NCBI GenBank assembly: GCA_900549355.1
Contig: UROA01000116.1
Location: 1-5,936, forward strand
Direction: 5' to 3'
DNA from: an uncultured Collinsella sp.
GTDB lineage: Bacteria > Actinomycetota > Coriobacteriia > Coriobacteriales > Coriobacteriaceae
DNA: 5,936 bases
Shown: positions 5,532-5,936 of the stretch, in pieces
Position numbering within the stretch: position 1 is the first letter of the stretch
Layout: each line of letters opens with the position of its first letter
The notes under the pieces: model-generated
The model's input: the letters and a program-made list of their open reading frames with translations, nothing else
Database searches by the model: none
What the model was told of the DNA's origin: nothing
Made by a program: the position numbers and the translations under genes

Positions 5532-5936
5532 TTAGAGCGTGATGATGTCCGAGATATCGAGGGCCTGAGCGTCAGCGGCATCGTGCGTGGCAAGCAGCAG
5601 CATACGACCGTCGAGCAGGTCGAGCACAGCCACAGCCGTCGCATCGCGCGCAGCGGCATCTAGACCGGTAAAGGGCTCGTCCAGAATCACCGCGTCGCCC
5701 GGACACAGCAGGGCTCGGGCGATCTCGACGCGACGGCGCTGCCCGCCCGAGAGCTCGGCTACGCGGGCATGCACATCGACCCCCGGCACCAGCAGGCGCA
5801 GCAGGGCTGTGGCACTCGAGGCATCCACGCGCGCGTCGGCACACACCAGTACGTTATCCAGGGCAGAAACGTCCTCGACCAGGCGCACATCCTGAAACAC
5901 CATGGAGCACGGCGCGCACTCCCCCGCCGCAAGGGC
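5532..5936 (-). CDS. ABC transporter ATP-binding protein, C-terminal part (cut by edge)
   Basis: Nucleotide-binding subunit of an ABC transporter; 134 C-terminal residues are visible and the frame stays open to the window end, so the N-terminus with Walker A lies outside. In order there are a Q-loop (MVFQD, Gln at visible residue 15), the ABC signature LSGGQ (62-66), Walker B AVILDE (82-87, catalytic Glu87), a D-loop GLDAAAR and the H-loop His118 in LLATHD. All visible catalytic elements are intact. The VFQDVRLVEDVSALDNV stretch resembles ATPases of the nitrate/sulfonate/thiamine-precursor import group (SsuB/ThiZ-like), but the substrate cannot be read from this fragment. The signature-to-C-terminus part is compact, with no extra regulatory domain. 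Partner permease and binding protein are probably upstream, beyond the right edge. No clear terminator hairpin follows the stop; a T-rich run in direct repeat copy 2 comes about 25 bp later. Confidence 0.9.
   Translation of the reverse strand, partial: ALAAGECAPCSMVFQDVRLVEDVSALDNVLVCADARVDASSATALLRLLVPGVDVHARVAELSGGQRRRVEIARALLCPGDAVILDEPFTGLDAAARDATAVAVLDLLDGRMLLLATHDAADAQALDISDIITL

Noticed and set aside
5118..5534. Insertion sequence or integron-like cassette
   Set aside because: No transposase, integrase or attC-like site is present; the 26-bp repeats are direct, not terminal inverted repeats, so only a tentative repeat-bracketed cassette is claimed.
1..5936. tRNA, rRNA or CRISPR array
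   Set aside because: No cloverleaf-like sequence, rRNA-like stretch or regularly spaced repeat series was seen; the only direct repeats are the single pair at 5091 and 5486 and short words in regulatory regions.

Overview
The window looks like chromosomal DNA from a gut-associated, moderately GC-rich bacterium. My best guess is a Collinsella-like member of the Coriobacteriia. This rests on overall gene style (a Glc/Bgl-type PTS with a GH1 enzyme, many CPBP-type genes, SD sequences of AGGAG type, moderately high GC) and is not proven, because no taxonomic marker gene is present. There are five complete genes and one cut by the right edge.

Left part (about 1-4111) is a beta-glucoside utilisation locus. 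A minus-strand operon carries a GH1 6-phospho-beta-glucosidase (1487-2965) followed by a PTS EIIBC permease (105-1475), and it ends in a strong rho-independent terminator (22-75). Facing away from it on the plus strand is an AraC-family regulator (3119-4111). The 153-bp divergent intergenic region holds a good sigma70-type promoter for the regulator and an overlapping candidate promoter for the operon. The permease should import and phosphorylate an aryl-beta-glucoside or beta-diglucoside, the enzyme should split the 6-phospho product, and the AraC protein is the likely local switch. There is no EIIA domain and no BglG/LicT-type antiterminator in the window, so phosphate must come from an EIIA encoded elsewhere.

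Middle part (4120-5034, minus) is a CPBP-family membrane protease/immunity-type protein with all three family motifs. It converges on the AraC gene with only 8 bp between the stop codons.

Right part (about 5091-5516) is a small cassette. It contains an orphan RelB/DinJ-like antitoxin (66 aa, 5118-5318), preceded by a long, probably structured leader and a cluster of GGTAATAC-type half-sites. The cassette is bracketed by two 26-bp direct repeats (24/26 identical), one just after the antitoxin stop and one just upstream of its promoter. No toxin gene is visible. Beyond it, the C-terminal part of an ABC transporter ATPase (5532 to the edge, minus) runs out of the window.

The carbohydrate locus is ordinary in type. 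The most unusual part is the repeat-bracketed orphan antitoxin with its structured leader. No clearly new multi-gene system can be demonstrated from this sequence.
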